DNA of 64,000 nucleotides from Xanthomonas arboricola (GTDB lineage Bacteria; Pseudomonadota; Gammaproteobacteria; Xanthomonadales; Xanthomonadaceae), in NCBI RefSeq assembly GCF_002940665.1, contig NZ_MIGY01000003.1:496001-560000 (forward strand), in the 5' to 3' direction. The notes under the pieces are model-generated. The model was given only the letters and a program-made list of their open reading frames with translations. It was not told the DNA's origin and did no database searches. The position numbers and the translations under genes were made by a program. The number at the start of each line of letters is the position of its first letter. The stretch's first letter is position 1. Shown here piece by piece: positions 35,843 through 44,308 of this stretch.

Positions 35843-35927
35843 TCTTGGTCGCAGCAGGCGAGATCGGCGCATGCAGGTTGCTGAGCCGCTTCAGCCAGGA
35901 CGGGCTTGCGCTCTGCCGGATACCAAG

Positions 35928-35941
35928 TTGTTACCTAACAA
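35928..35941. promoter_or_regulatory. Perfect palindrome before the AbrB-like antitoxin, candidate operator
   Basis: TTGTTACCTAACAA, a 14-bp palindrome ending 11 bases before the antitoxin ATG and abutting its ribosome site (AAGGGGGCGG). AbrB/MazE antitoxins commonly bind such palindromes to repress their own operon. Confidence 0.6.
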
Positions 35942-35952
35942 AGGGGGCGGCC

Positions 35953-36167
35953 ATGAAGCTCAAGATCACCTCCATCGGCACTTCCGCTGGCGTCATCCTG
36001 CCCAAGGAACTGCTTGCCCGCCTGGGCAAGGGCGATGAACTGTATGCGCTTGAAATGCCCGACGGCATCAAGCTGACCGCGTTCGACCCGACACTGGCAG
36101 CGCAGAGGCTGTGGCCGAGCAGGCGATGCGCAAGGACTGTCAGGTGCTGAACAAGCTGGCCAGATGA
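35953..36167 (+). pseudogene. AbrB/MazE-family antitoxin with frameshifted C-terminus
   Basis: The ATG follows a GGGGG ribosome site. Residues 1-51 are an intact SpoVT-AbrB swapped-hairpin DNA-binding domain (KITSIGTSAGVILPKELLARL). After DPTLAAQ the frame runs into RLWPSRRC... and stops at 36150. In the other frame the sequence continues AVAEQAMRKDCQVLNKLAR and stops at 36165-36167, overlapping the toxin ATG (36164) in the usual ATGA arrangement. Inserting one base, most simply T after A36106 to restore an ATG codon, joins the frames. So a 1-base deletion seems to have removed the toxin-neutralising tail while leaving the DNA-binding part. As sequenced, the product is 65 residues. Confidence 0.8.
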
Positions 36168-36601
36168 ACACCCGCATGGTCGTGTGGATCACGCATGGAC
36201 TTGCCTTGGCCATCCTTGAGCGTCAATTGAGCGAACACGGCGGTGTTGCCGGCGTGCGCGACGAGGCATTGCTGGACTCGACACTGGCACGTCCGCAACA
36301 GCTGTTCTCCTATGGCGCCCCCCTATCGGACCTGGTCCAGTTGACCGCAAGCCTTGCCTATGGGCTGGCACACCATCGTCCGTTCGTGGATGGCAACAAG
36401 CACACTGCCCATATGTGCTATCGCGTATTTCTGATGCTCAACGATGCCAAGCTCATGGCGCCGCAGGAAGAGAAATACGTCGCCCTGATGGGATTGGCCG
36501 GTGGCGTGTGGGGCAAGGCCGACTTTTCCTTATGGCTGCGCCCACGTGTGCGCTTGCAGGGGCAGGGCCATCTGGTGGTTGTGGTGCTCACAAAACGTTG
36601 A
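36164..36601 (+). CDS. Fic/Doc-family toxin with altered active motif
   Basis: 145 residues. Doc-type member of the Fic superfamily, which modifies targets such as EF-Tu (Doc phosphorylates it) to arrest growth. The early ERQLSEHGGVAGVRDEALLDSTLARPQQLF block is typical of the family. The active motif reads HRPFVDGNKHTAH, where the family normally has HxFxD(G/A)NKR; the final Arg, which helps bind phosphates, is His here. The C-terminal ~15 residues (RLQGQGHLVVVVLTKR) look like an extension beyond the usual end. Its ATG overlaps the original antitoxin stop, so translation was probably coupled. With a broken antitoxin, the Arg-to-His change may explain why the cell survives. Confidence 0.85.
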   Translation: MNTRMVVWITHGLALAILERQLSEHGGVAGVRDEALLDSTLARPQQLFSYGAPLSDLVQLTASLAYGLAHHRPFVDGNKHTAHMCYRVFLMLNDAKLMAPQEEKYVALMGLAGGVWGKADFSLWLRPRVRLQGQGHLVVVVLTKR

Positions 36602-36679
36602 AGCGCCAGCGATGCCCGCCGATGCAGCCGGCACTGCGTCGGCACCTGCACACGCGGCGATGCACACGACAACGCCGGC

Positions 36680-37021
36680 TTATGACGCACCGGCCGGCAA
36701 CGGTTCTGCTTGCGCATCGTATGCAGGCGGATGATAGAAGTTCACCGTCTTCAACGGGGTGGTACCGGTGTTGCGGATCTCGTGCGCTTGACCACACTCG
36801 ATCACAATCAAGCTGCCGGCCTGCAACGGATGCGTGCGTCCATCCACCACGGCAGTGCCGCTGCCGTCGACCACATACACCCATTGATCAGAACCGCGGT
36901 GACGGTTGTCCGGCCCACCTTCGCCATCGCCAGGAGCAATCACCATTTCGGCGGCCTGCACCTGGCGCACCGAAAACAGCACCTTGAACGCGTCAGTCAA
37001 CGTCAGCTGTGCGCTTTGCAT
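36680..37021 (-). CDS. Small cupin-fold protein
   Basis: 113 residues from the ATG at 37021; the frame is open upstream, but earlier sequence is not protein-like. Single conserved beta-barrel of the cupin superfamily: motif 1 is represented by the segment with HRGSDQWVYVVDGSGTAVVDG, motif 2 by GSLIVIECGQAHEIRNTG. Metal-ligand candidates are the His of HRGSD and the His of QAHEI; the usual HxH of motif 1 is reduced. Function cannot be assigned: small cupins include isomerases, dioxygenases and sensors. It lies 65 bases downstream of the GIY-YIG-like gene on the same strand and could be the last gene of that unit. Confidence 0.82.
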   Translation of the reverse strand: MQSAQLTLTDAFKVLFSVRQVQAAEMVIAPGDGEGGPDNRHRGSDQWVYVVDGSGTAVVDGRTHPLQAGSLIVIECGQAHEIRNTGTTPLKTVNFYHPPAYDAQAEPLPAGAS

Positions 37022-37085
37022 GCGGCATCTCCTGATGAACTGCGGCGATGCTGACCGCGCATGCGTCAACGCGTTGGCAACATGC

Positions 37086-37676
37086 CTACCGGCTGCGGCA
37101 ATACCAGGTCCAGACCTGCCCGGGCAGGTGCGCCTGCAGCGGCAGATCCAGTGCAAGGTAGCCATCGAGGACATCGCGCAGCGCGCGTTGCGCTGCTGTC
37201 GTTGCCACCAGACCATCCAGTTCGTCCTGGCTCAACTGCACCGCCGACCAGTCGTAGAGCCGATCGATCCGCTGCGCCATCGCCGCCTGCAGCCAATCGC
37301 GCAGCACGAACACGCGATACCCGCGCGCCTGCAAGTCCTCCACCGCCAGCTGCAGTGCACCGCTCGCCCCACGGAACCACTCGGTATGTCCACCGGCTAT
37401 CGCCCGGATCGCCATAGGCGCCGGTGCGTTGTGCGCAAGCAGCGGGCGACGTAGTTGCAGCTCCAGATCGCGCGCATCGCGCTCGCGTTCGGTTTCCACC
37501 AGCAGCCCACGCTCCAGATCGAAAAAATCGAACCAGCGCGGATGCAGGCTGCCGATGCGTCCCAACGGATCGCGCGAAAAACCGATCTTGCAATGGTCTT
37601 CCCACTGGCACGGAAACACATAGGTAAAACAGCGGCCATCGGTCGCCACGGGTGTGGTGCTGCGCCGCGCACTCAT
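37086..37676 (-). CDS. GIY-YIG-like (T5orf172/MUG113) protein
   Basis: 196 residues from the ATG at 37676, which overlaps the stop of the upstream DUF763 gene (ATGA). Residues ~17-110 match a T5orf172/MUG113-type GIY-YIG domain: FTYVFPCQWEDHCKIGFSRD stands for the GIY...YIG strands, RDPLGRI gives the conserved Arg, and HTEWFRG the catalytic-Glu motif. The C-terminal part is helical. GIY-YIG domains cut DNA; T5orf172 members occur in phages and stand-alone bacterial proteins of unknown role. Together with DUF763 it forms a translationally coupled pair next to the SOS mutasome. Nuclease activity is inferred from the fold. Confidence 0.78.
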   Translation of the reverse strand: MSARRSTTPVATDGRCFTYVFPCQWEDHCKIGFSRDPLGRIGSLHPRWFDFFDLERGLLVETERERDARDLELQLRRPLLAHNAPAPMAIRAIAGGHTEWFRGASGALQLAVEDLQARGYRVFVLRDWLQAAMAQRIDRLYDWSAVQLSQDELDGLVATTAAQRALRDVLDGYLALDLPLQAHLPGQVWTWYCRSR

Positions 37677-39001
37677 CGCCGGCCTGCACGTGCACGCGTC
37701 GGCACCGCGGCTTGCCCCGTCTCCGGCGCCTGCTCCCAACCGAACACACTGCGCCCGCCGTAACGGTGCGACCCAGCGCGCTCCTGCGCGATGTAGTCCT
37801 CAACCGTTGGGCCCTGCGCGGTGGCCTCGAGCCGGCGTGCCTGCGCATCCAGCCGCGCAATCGCCTGTAGCCGTTCCTCGTTGCCCAACCTGGCCTGCTG
37901 CATCGCATGCTTGAGCACACCGATAGTGTGGTCGAGCACACGGGTCGGCACCGGAAACGGATGCCGGTCCTTGCCGCCATGGGCTAGCGAAAAGCGCGCC
38001 GGGTCGCTGAAACGGCAGGGCGTGCCATGCACCACTTCGGCCACCATCGCCAGCGAGCGCAACGTGCGTGCGCCGACGCCTGGCACCTGCAGCAACGCGG
38101 TGAAATCCGTCGGGCCTGCCTCTGCTGCCGCAGCCAGACTCGCGTGCAATCGCCGTGCAATCACGTTCTCGCTGCGCACCTCATGGTGATCGGGCATGGA
38201 CAGATGCGGCGGCTGCGCCGGGTCCCAGGCATGGCCGGCAAACAGATCGCCGGTCACCGGCACTTGCACCGCAAGCGGCGCAGGTGCTGCCGCATCGGCG
38301 ATGCGCTGCCATTGCCGGGCCAGTTGATCCGGCGCGGTGGTGCGCAACAACGCCACCTGCGCCTCACGCGAGGCCGCGGCGCGATGGTCGGAAAGGTTGA
38401 CGATATTGCCTTGGTGCCGGCCGTCGATCGCCGCATGCGGCGCATCGACAAAACTGCTCAACCCTTCGGAAAGCCAATGATAACGGCGCGCCTGCTTGCG
38501 CTCACCATGCATGCCCTGCTGCACCACCACCCAGCGCCCGTCATCGCTGACGATGAAGCCATGCAGATACAGGTCAAAGCCATCCTGCACCGCAGCGCTA
38601 TCCACCTTGGCCACCAGGCGGCTGGCCTGCGCCAAGGCGGCGCCATCCAGCCCGACCGCATCGCCCACTGCCAACAACTCGGCAGGCGTGGCGCGCGAGT
38701 GCCGGCCGCGCCCGCCACACACATGGATGCCAAGCTCGCCCGCCAATGGCGTCAATCCGCGCTTGAGCGCGCCGATCACACTGGTGGTGATGCCGGACGA
38801 ATGCCAGTCCATCCCCATCACCGCACCAAACGATTGAAACCAGAACGGGTGTGCAAGGCGCCGCAACAACTCGTCGCGCCCGTAGCTGTGCACGATCGCC
38901 TCGCACATCACCGTGCCCAAGCGTGTCATCCGCTCGCCCAGCCACTGCGGCACGCGCCCGCCGTGCAGCGGAAGATCTGCACTGCCGCCGCGCTGGCTCA
39001 T
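37673..39001 (-). CDS. DUF763-family protein with helix-hairpin-helix motif
   Basis: 442 residues from the ATG at 39001; the frame runs upstream without a better start. The DUF763 features are clear: SADLPLHGGRVPQWLGERMTRLG at the start, then MGMDWHSSGITTSVIGALKRGL, CGGRGRHSRATPAELL and FDLYLHGFIVSDDGRWVVVQQGM. Near residue 310 is a helix-hairpin-helix-like segment, FTALLQVPGVGARTLRSLAMVAEVVHG, which suggests contact with DNA. The biochemical function of DUF763 is unknown. The GIY-YIG-like gene starts inside its stop codon. Genes to its left on the other side of the toxin pair encode SOS mutagenesis. Confidence 0.88.
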   Translation of the reverse strand: MSQRGGSADLPLHGGRVPQWLGERMTRLGTVMCEAIVHSYGRDELLRRLAHPFWFQSFGAVMGMDWHSSGITTSVIGALKRGLTPLAGELGIHVCGGRGRHSRATPAELLAVGDAVGLDGAALAQASRLVAKVDSAAVQDGFDLYLHGFIVSDDGRWVVVQQGMHGERKQARRYHWLSEGLSSFVDAPHAAIDGRHQGNIVNLSDHRAAASREAQVALLRTTAPDQLARQWQRIADAAAPAPLAVQVPVTGDLFAGHAWDPAQPPHLSMPDHHEVRSENVIARRLHASLAAAAEAGPTDFTALLQVPGVGARTLRSLAMVAEVVHGTPCRFSDPARFSLAHGGKDRHPFPVPTRVLDHTIGVLKHAMQQARLGNEERLQAIARLDAQARRLEATAQGPTVEDYIAQERAGSHRYGGRSVFGWEQAPETGQAAVPTRARAGRR

Positions 39002-39288
39002 TGCTGCCACTGCTTGTTCATACGGTAAGGATAGCGGCGCGGTGTCGCAGCAGCTGGGACGCATGCGCAGCAGCATGCAGGGGTATCTGAGGAGTTCAGC
39101 TCGCGCGGTCAGGGTGTACTGCGCGTGACGCCTGCCCGTACGTGCAGGCGTGCAACCATCACAGTGCCGCAGCTGGACTGCGATCAGGCTGCCATCTAGG
39201 CACATGCATCACCCATGCGGTCACTCCGCGTTGACCACATCGCCGTCAAGGTGGTGGCCCTCCTCCCAGCCATCGCCACGGGGTTCGC

Positions 39289-39864
39289 ATGAATGCCACG
39301 CCCGCCACTGCCACTCATCTGGCGCCGGCCACCGCCACTGCTGCGCCGACCTACCCGGTCAACCTGCGCATTAATGGTCAGCCTTACCAATTGCAGCTCG
39401 AAGCCTGGGTCAGCCTGCTCGATCTATTGCGCGACCGGCTCGACCTCACCGGCACCAAGAAAGGCTGCGACCACGGCCAATGCGGCGCCTGCACGGTGCT
39501 GGTCGATGGACGCCGCATCAACAGCTGCCTGACGCTTGCCGTCATGCAGGACGGCGCCGAGATCACCACCGTCGAAGGCCTGGCCGAGGGCGAACAGCTG
39601 CATCTGCTGCAGCGTGCCTTCATCGAGAACGATGCCTTCCAGTGCGGCTATTGCACTCCCGGGCAGTTGTGCTCGGCAGTGGGCCTGATCACTGAAGGCA
39701 AGGCGCACGACCGCGACCAGGTGCGCGAATTGATGAGCGGCAATCTGTGCCGCTGCGGTGCCTACCCGCAGATCACCGATGCGGTGATGCAGGTCATGGG
39801 CAAGCCCGCCGACAGCAGACAGAGCGCCGCCACGCCGTGGACGCCAGGGACGGTGCCGGCATGA
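39289..39864 (+). CDS. paoA: Aldehyde oxidoreductase, 2Fe-2S subunit
   Basis: 191 residues. Small subunit of a xanthine-oxidase-family enzyme. Plant-ferredoxin-type cluster: GCDHGQCGACTVLVDGRRINSC; second cluster: FQCGYCTPGQ and GNLCRCGAYPQI. It passes electrons from the molybdenum site to FAD. E. coli PaoA has a Tat signal for periplasmic export; here the N-terminus is Ala/Thr/Pro-rich with no twin Arg, so this enzyme may be cytoplasmic, or another start exists. The ATG sits right after GGGGTTCGC. The stop overlaps the start of paoB (ATGA). The dedicated maturation factor paoD is not nearby. Confidence 0.93.
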   Translation: MNATPATATHLAPATATAAPTYPVNLRINGQPYQLQLEAWVSLLDLLRDRLDLTGTKKGCDHGQCGACTVLVDGRRINSCLTLAVMQDGAEITTVEGLAEGEQLHLLQRAFIENDAFQCGYCTPGQLCSAVGLITEGKAHDRDQVRELMSGNLCRCGAYPQITDAVMQVMGKPADSRQSAATPWTPGTVPA

Positions 39865-40925
39865 TCCCGCTCACCTATACGCGCGCGGACAGCGTCGATG
39901 CGGCGTTGACTGCCCTGTCGGTGCGCGGCAGCGACCCGCACCCGGTGCCCGCCGAAGCGCCGGTGCGCCTGATCGCCGGCGGCACCAATCTCACCGACCT
40001 GATGAAATTGCAGTTGATGCGGCCGGGCAGCCTGGTCGATATCAATCGCCTGCCGCTGGACGGCATCAGCGCGCTTGCCGAAGGTGGCCTGCGCCTGGGC
40101 GCGCTCGCACGCAATGCCGACACCGCCTACCACCCGGATGTGGAGACGCGGTACCCCTTGCTGAGTGCGGCGATCCTGGCCGGCGCCTCGCCGCAGATCC
40201 GCAACATGGCCAGCAATGGCGGCAACCTGCTGCAGCGCACGCGCTGCCTGTATTTCTACGACCACGCCACCCCGTGCAACAAGCGTGCGCCTGGAACCGG
40301 CTGCTCGGCGATCGGCGGGCTCACCACCTACAACGCCATCCTCGGCACCAGCGCGCAGTGCATTGCCACGCACCCGTCGGACATGTGCGTCGCACTGGCT
40401 GCGTTGGACGCGGTGGTGCACGTGCAAGGCCCCAACGGCGAGCGCGACATCCCGTTCGCGCAGTTCCACCGCCTGCCCGGCGAGCACCCGGAGCTGGACA
40501 GCACCCTGGCCCCGGACGAATTGATCGTGCATATCGATCTGCCCGATGCGCAGCGCTTCGTCGCGCACAGCGCCTACCTGAAAATCCGCGAGCGCCTGTC
40601 GTATGCCTTCGCGCTGGTGTCGGTGGCGGCGGCGCTGGACCTGGCCGACGACGGCAGCATCCGTGAGGTGCGCGTGGCCCTGGGCGGCGTGGCGCACAAG
40701 CCCTGGCGCAATCCTGGCGCCGAAGCGCAGCTGGTGGGCAAACCGGCCACGGCCGAGAGCTTCGACAGCCTGGCCGATGCCCTGCTGCAGGGTGCGCAAC
40801 CGCAAGGCAACAACGCCTTCAAGCTGCCGCTGGCACGCCGCGCGATCGTGCGTGCCCTGGACGTCGCCCGCGAGGGCACCATCGACAACCGCGGGCGAAC
40901 CAGCGCGCTGGAGGAAGCGCCATGA
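39861..40925 (+). CDS. paoB: Aldehyde oxidoreductase, FAD subunit
   Basis: 354 residues from the ATG at 39861, overlapping the paoA stop. FAD-binding subunit of the molybdenum hydroxylase family: RLIAGGTNLTDLMKLQ binds the FAD pyrophosphate, then SPQIRNMASNGGNLLQRTRC. The insertion RCLYFYDHATPCNKRAPGTGCSAIGG with several Cys fits the extra 4Fe-4S cluster of PaoB-type subunits, absent from plain xanthine dehydrogenases. That supports the Pao-type assignment. It overlaps paoC by 4 bases, so the three subunits are translationally coupled. Confidence 0.94.
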   Translation: MIPLTYTRADSVDAALTALSVRGSDPHPVPAEAPVRLIAGGTNLTDLMKLQLMRPGSLVDINRLPLDGISALAEGGLRLGALARNADTAYHPDVETRYPLLSAAILAGASPQIRNMASNGGNLLQRTRCLYFYDHATPCNKRAPGTGCSAIGGLTTYNAILGTSAQCIATHPSDMCVALAALDAVVHVQGPNGERDIPFAQFHRLPGEHPELDSTLAPDELIVHIDLPDAQRFVAHSAYLKIRERLSYAFALVSVAAALDLADDGSIREVRVALGGVAHKPWRNPGAEAQLVGKPATAESFDSLADALLQGAQPQGNNAFKLPLARRAIVRALDVAREGTIDNRGRTSALEEAP

Positions 40926-43219
40926 ACGCACGCAGCACCGATGTATCCGACAACGACCTGAGCCCGCCGGTTGCCGACAGCGGCACCGGCTATCGCCCCA
41001 CCGGCACCGGCGTCACCCGCATCGACGGGCGTGCCAAGGTCACCGGCCAGGCACGTTATGCCGCCGAATGGCCGGTGGCGGATCTGGCCTATGGCGTGGT
41101 GGTCAACAGCAGCATCGCCAAGGGCGAGATCGTCGCCTTCCATCTTGATGCCGCGCGTGCGGTGCCGGGCGTGCTGGAGATCGTCACCCATGAGAACCGC
41201 CCGCATATGCGCGGCATGGATGTGTTCTACAAGGACATGACCGCACCGGCCGGTTCGCCGTTCCGGCCCCTGTACGACAACAAGATCCTGTACAGCGGCC
41301 AGCCAATCGCCCTGGTGGTGGCCGACACTTTTGAAGCGGCGCGCCACGCCGCCCACCTGGTGGAGGTGGAACTGCTGCAGGACCCGCACGACACCAACCT
41401 GATGACCAACCTGGACCGCGCGCACAAGCCCAAGGCCATGAAGGCCGGTTTCTCGCCGCCGCCCAAGGACAAGGGCGAGCCAGACACCGCCTTTGCCAAT
41501 GCCGCTGTCCAGGTGCAGGCCGACTACTACAGTGGCGTGGAGCACCACAATCCGATGGAGTTGTTCGCCTCCACGGTGATCCGCGACGCCGATGGTCACT
41601 TCACCATCTACGACAAGACCCAGGGCTCGCAGAACAGCCGCTGGTATGTCTCGCATGTGTTCGGCCTGAGCAAGCGCAAGGTCACCGTGCGCAATCCGTA
41701 CGTGGGCGGCGCCTTCGGTTCCGGGCTGCGCCCGCAGTATCAGTTGCCGCTGGCGGTGATGGCGTCGATCCTGCTGGACCGCTCGGTGCGCGTGGTGCTG
41801 ACGCGGCAACAGATGTTCACCTTCGGCCATCGCCCGGAGACATTGCAGCGGCTCAAGCTCGGCGCCGACCGCGACGGCAGCTTGCGCGCGATCTGGCACG
41901 AGGCCATTGCCGAGACCTCGCGCATCGAGGATTACGTCGAAGTGGTGGTCAACTGGAGCGGGCAGCTGTATGCCTGCGACAACGTGCATCTGGGCTACAA
42001 CCTGGTCAGCCTGGACCAGTTCAGCCCGATGGACATGCGCGCACCCGGTGCCGCACACGGCGTGCATGCGCTGGAAGTGGCGATGGACGAACTGTCCTAT
42101 GAGCTGGGCATGGATCCGCTGGCGCTGCGCCTGAAGAACTATGCCGAGGTCAACCCGGCCGACGACAAGCCCTACTCCACCAAGGCGCTGCGCGCGTGCT
42201 ACCAGCAAGGTGCCGAACGCTTCGGCTGGTCGCAGCGCCCGTTGCAGCCGCGCGCACGCAAGGAAGGCAACGAATGGGTCGGCTGGGGCATGGCCACCGG
42301 GCAATGGGATGCGATGCAGATGTTTGCGCGCGCGCATGCGGTGCTGCACGCCGATGGCCGGCTGGTGGTGAGCAGCGCAGCCAGCGATATCGGCACCGGC
42401 ACCTATACGGTGATGGCGATGATTGCGGCCGAAGCACTGGGCCTGCCGCTGGAACAGGTCACCTTCCAACTCGGCGATTCGACCCTGCCGGTCGCACCGA
42501 TCGAAGGCGGCTCGTCGCATGTGACCACGGTGGGCTCGGCGGTGGATGGCGCATGCGCGAAGCTACGCGCGCGGTTGCTGCGCCTGGCGCAGGCGTTGCC
42601 GAATTCGCGCTTTGACAAGGCCAAGCTGGACGAGGTGGTGTTTGCCGATGGCACGCTGGCCTTGCGCGCCGATGCCGGCACCACCATTGCGCTGACCGAG
42701 CTGTTGCGTGCAGCAGAACTGGAACAGATCGAAGACAAGTTCCTGCTGCTGCCCAATGTGCTCAAGCAACGCAAGTACACCCGCGCCACCCACGGCGCAG
42801 TGTTCGTGGAAGTGCGGGTGGATGAAGAGCTGGGCACGGTCCGCGTCACCCGCGTGGTCAGCGCGGTTGCAGCCGGGCGCATCCTCAACCCGATCACCGC
42901 GCGCAGCCAGATCGTCGGCGGCGTGGTCTGGGGCATCGGCCAGGCGCTGCACGAACACACCCAGTCCGATCACCGCTTCGGTCGTTTCATGAATCACGAT
43001 TTTGCGATGTATCACGTCTCGGCCAATGCCGACATCCACGACATCGATGTGATCTTCGCCGACGAGGACGACCGCATCGTCAGCAGCCTGGGTGCGAAAG
43101 GCGTGGGCGAAATCGGCCTGGTCGGTGTTTCGGCGGCGATCTGCAATGCGATCTTCCATGCCACCGGCAAGCGCATCCGCAGCACCCCGATGACGCCGGA
43201 CAAGGTGATGGCGGACTGA
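40922..43219 (+). CDS. paoC: Aldehyde oxidoreductase, molybdenum-cofactor subunit
   Basis: 765 residues, ATG overlapping the paoB stop. Large subunit with the molybdopterin (MCD-type) cofactor. Early domain: GVTRIDGRAKVTGQARYAAE; cofactor-binding loops: NPYVGGAFGSGLRPQYQLP and the segment PIEGGSSHVTTVGSAVDGA; the catalytic Glu is in GAKGVGEIGLVG near the C-terminus (about residue 730). It hydroxylates aldehydes, often aromatic ones, to acids. With paoA and paoB it forms the heterotrimer. A composite hairpin lies 55 bases after the stop. The neighbouring leftward regulator belongs to the next locus. Confidence 0.95.
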   Translation: MNARSTDVSDNDLSPPVADSGTGYRPTGTGVTRIDGRAKVTGQARYAAEWPVADLAYGVVVNSSIAKGEIVAFHLDAARAVPGVLEIVTHENRPHMRGMDVFYKDMTAPAGSPFRPLYDNKILYSGQPIALVVADTFEAARHAAHLVEVELLQDPHDTNLMTNLDRAHKPKAMKAGFSPPPKDKGEPDTAFANAAVQVQADYYSGVEHHNPMELFASTVIRDADGHFTIYDKTQGSQNSRWYVSHVFGLSKRKVTVRNPYVGGAFGSGLRPQYQLPLAVMASILLDRSVRVVLTRQQMFTFGHRPETLQRLKLGADRDGSLRAIWHEAIAETSRIEDYVEVVVNWSGQLYACDNVHLGYNLVSLDQFSPMDMRAPGAAHGVHALEVAMDELSYELGMDPLALRLKNYAEVNPADDKPYSTKALRACYQQGAERFGWSQRPLQPRARKEGNEWVGWGMATGQWDAMQMFARAHAVLHADGRLVVSSAASDIGTGTYTVMAMIAAEALGLPLEQVTFQLGDSTLPVAPIEGGSSHVTTVGSAVDGACAKLRARLLRLAQALPNSRFDKAKLDEVVFADGTLALRADAGTTIALTELLRAAELEQIEDKFLLLPNVLKQRKYTRATHGAVFVEVRVDEELGTVRVTRVVSAVAAGRILNPITARSQIVGGVVWGIGQALHEHTQSDHRFGRFMNHDFAMYHVSANADIHDIDVIFADEDDRIVSSLGAKGVGEIGLVGVSAAICNAIFHATGKRIRSTPMTPDKVMAD

Positions 43220-43273
43220 GGCCTGCACTTGCAGGTGCCTACGCCCTATCAGGTAGAGCGATCTGCCTGAGGG

Positions 43274-43310
43274 CGGACGCGCCTGCAGCGTGTTGTCGCT
43301 GCAGCGTCCG
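43274..43310 (+). terminator. Hairpin downstream of paoABC
   Basis: Nested stem: outer CGGACG/CGTCCG, inner CTGCAGCG/CGCTGCAG, loop TGTTGT. No T run follows. Possibly a terminator for paoABC, possibly shared with the leftward regulator whose stop is at 43481. Confidence 0.5.
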
Positions 43311-43480
43311 CGACGACCGCAGGCTCAACACTCAGGTCAGCCGCGTGCCGGTGGTGCCGAACCAGCGCAGACGGCGCGTCAAGCTGATTGGTGGATCTGT
43401 CTTTCGGAGGATCCAGCGCCAGCGGCACGAAAGTGCAGCTGGCAATCGACGCAGCGCGTCCAACAAACCATCCCATGCAC

Positions 43481-44224
43481 TCAGGTGCGCGTGGCCGCCA
43501 GAAAATGCGCGCGGTCCTGCTGGGTGCGGCGGCGGATTTCCGCCAGTGCATCGTTCTCGGTCGCTTCCAGCATGGATTCGAACAGGCGCTGGAAGTGGTT
43601 GCGCATGGCCGTGCGTGCTGCGACCGGGTCGCGCTGCTGCAGGGCCTGCAGGATGGCGGTGTGTTCGTCCACGCGGGTGGCGCCGTCGTCGTGGCAGACC
43701 CGCGCATACACCTCGCGCACGCGCGGCAATTCGTTGCGCATGCGCCAGATCAACTGCACGCAGTACGCCACTACCGGGTTGCCGCTGATACGCGCGATCG
43801 CCAGGTGGAAGGCGCGGTCGTACTCGGCAGCGGCCGCATCGCTGAGCCCTGGTGCGGACAGCGCCTGGATCATGCCGCCCAGTTCGTCCAGTTCCGCATC
43901 GGTGATGTGGCTGGCCGCCAATGCGGCCGCCTCCGCCTCGATCACCGCGCGCGCGGATGTCAGCTCGAACGCGCTGACATCCGGCAATGCGCCCTCGTCC
44001 GAGGCCAGGCGAGGCTTGACGTACACGCCCGAGCCGATCTTGATCACGATGCGGCCCTGCGCCTCCAGCGCGATCTCGGCCTCGCGCACGGTCACGCGGC
44101 TGACGCCGAAGCGCTCGGCCAACTCGCGCTCGCCCGGCAGGCGCGAGCCGACCGGGAATTCGCCCGTGTCGATCAGCGCGCGGATCTTGGCGGCAACGGA
44201 GTGGTACAGGCGGTTTTCGGACAT
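43481..44224 (-). CDS. GntR/FadR-family regulator of the alginate-type locus
   Basis: 247 residues. N-terminal GntR winged helix (LYHSVAAKIRALIDTGEFPVGSRLPGERELAERFGVSRVTVREAEIALEAQG, residues 6-58) followed by an FCD ligand domain (helical; metal/ligand residues likely Asp/His in YDRAFHLAIARISGN and DEHTAILQALQQRD). FCD regulators of this type usually sense uronates or related sugar acids, so an alginate breakdown product is a good candidate inducer. It lies 84 bases downstream of the TonB-dependent receptor on the same strand and could be its second gene. Its target is expected in the divergent region 47195-47456. Confidence 0.92.
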   Translation of the reverse strand: MSENRLYHSVAAKIRALIDTGEFPVGSRLPGERELAERFGVSRVTVREAEIALEAQGRIVIKIGSGVYVKPRLASDEGALPDVSAFELTSARAVIEAEAAALAASHITDAELDELGGMIQALSAPGLSDAAAAEYDRAFHLAIARISGNPVVAYCVQLIWRMRNELPRVREVYARVCHDDGATRVDEHTAILQALQQRDPVAARTAMRNHFQRLFESMLEATENDALAEIRRRTQQDRAHFLAATRT

Positions 44225-44308
44225 CGGCGACTCAAACCCTCAGGGTGATCGGCCCGGCACGCGGGTGCCGGACAGGTGGCGCAGCGGAAGCGGCGCCGGT
44301 GGGCGACG

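Noticed and set aside
35953..36150. Intact 65-residue antitoxin as a normal short family member
   Set aside because: The lost frame continues as a typical antitoxin tail and ends in an ATGA overlap with the toxin start, which is best explained by a 1-base deletion.
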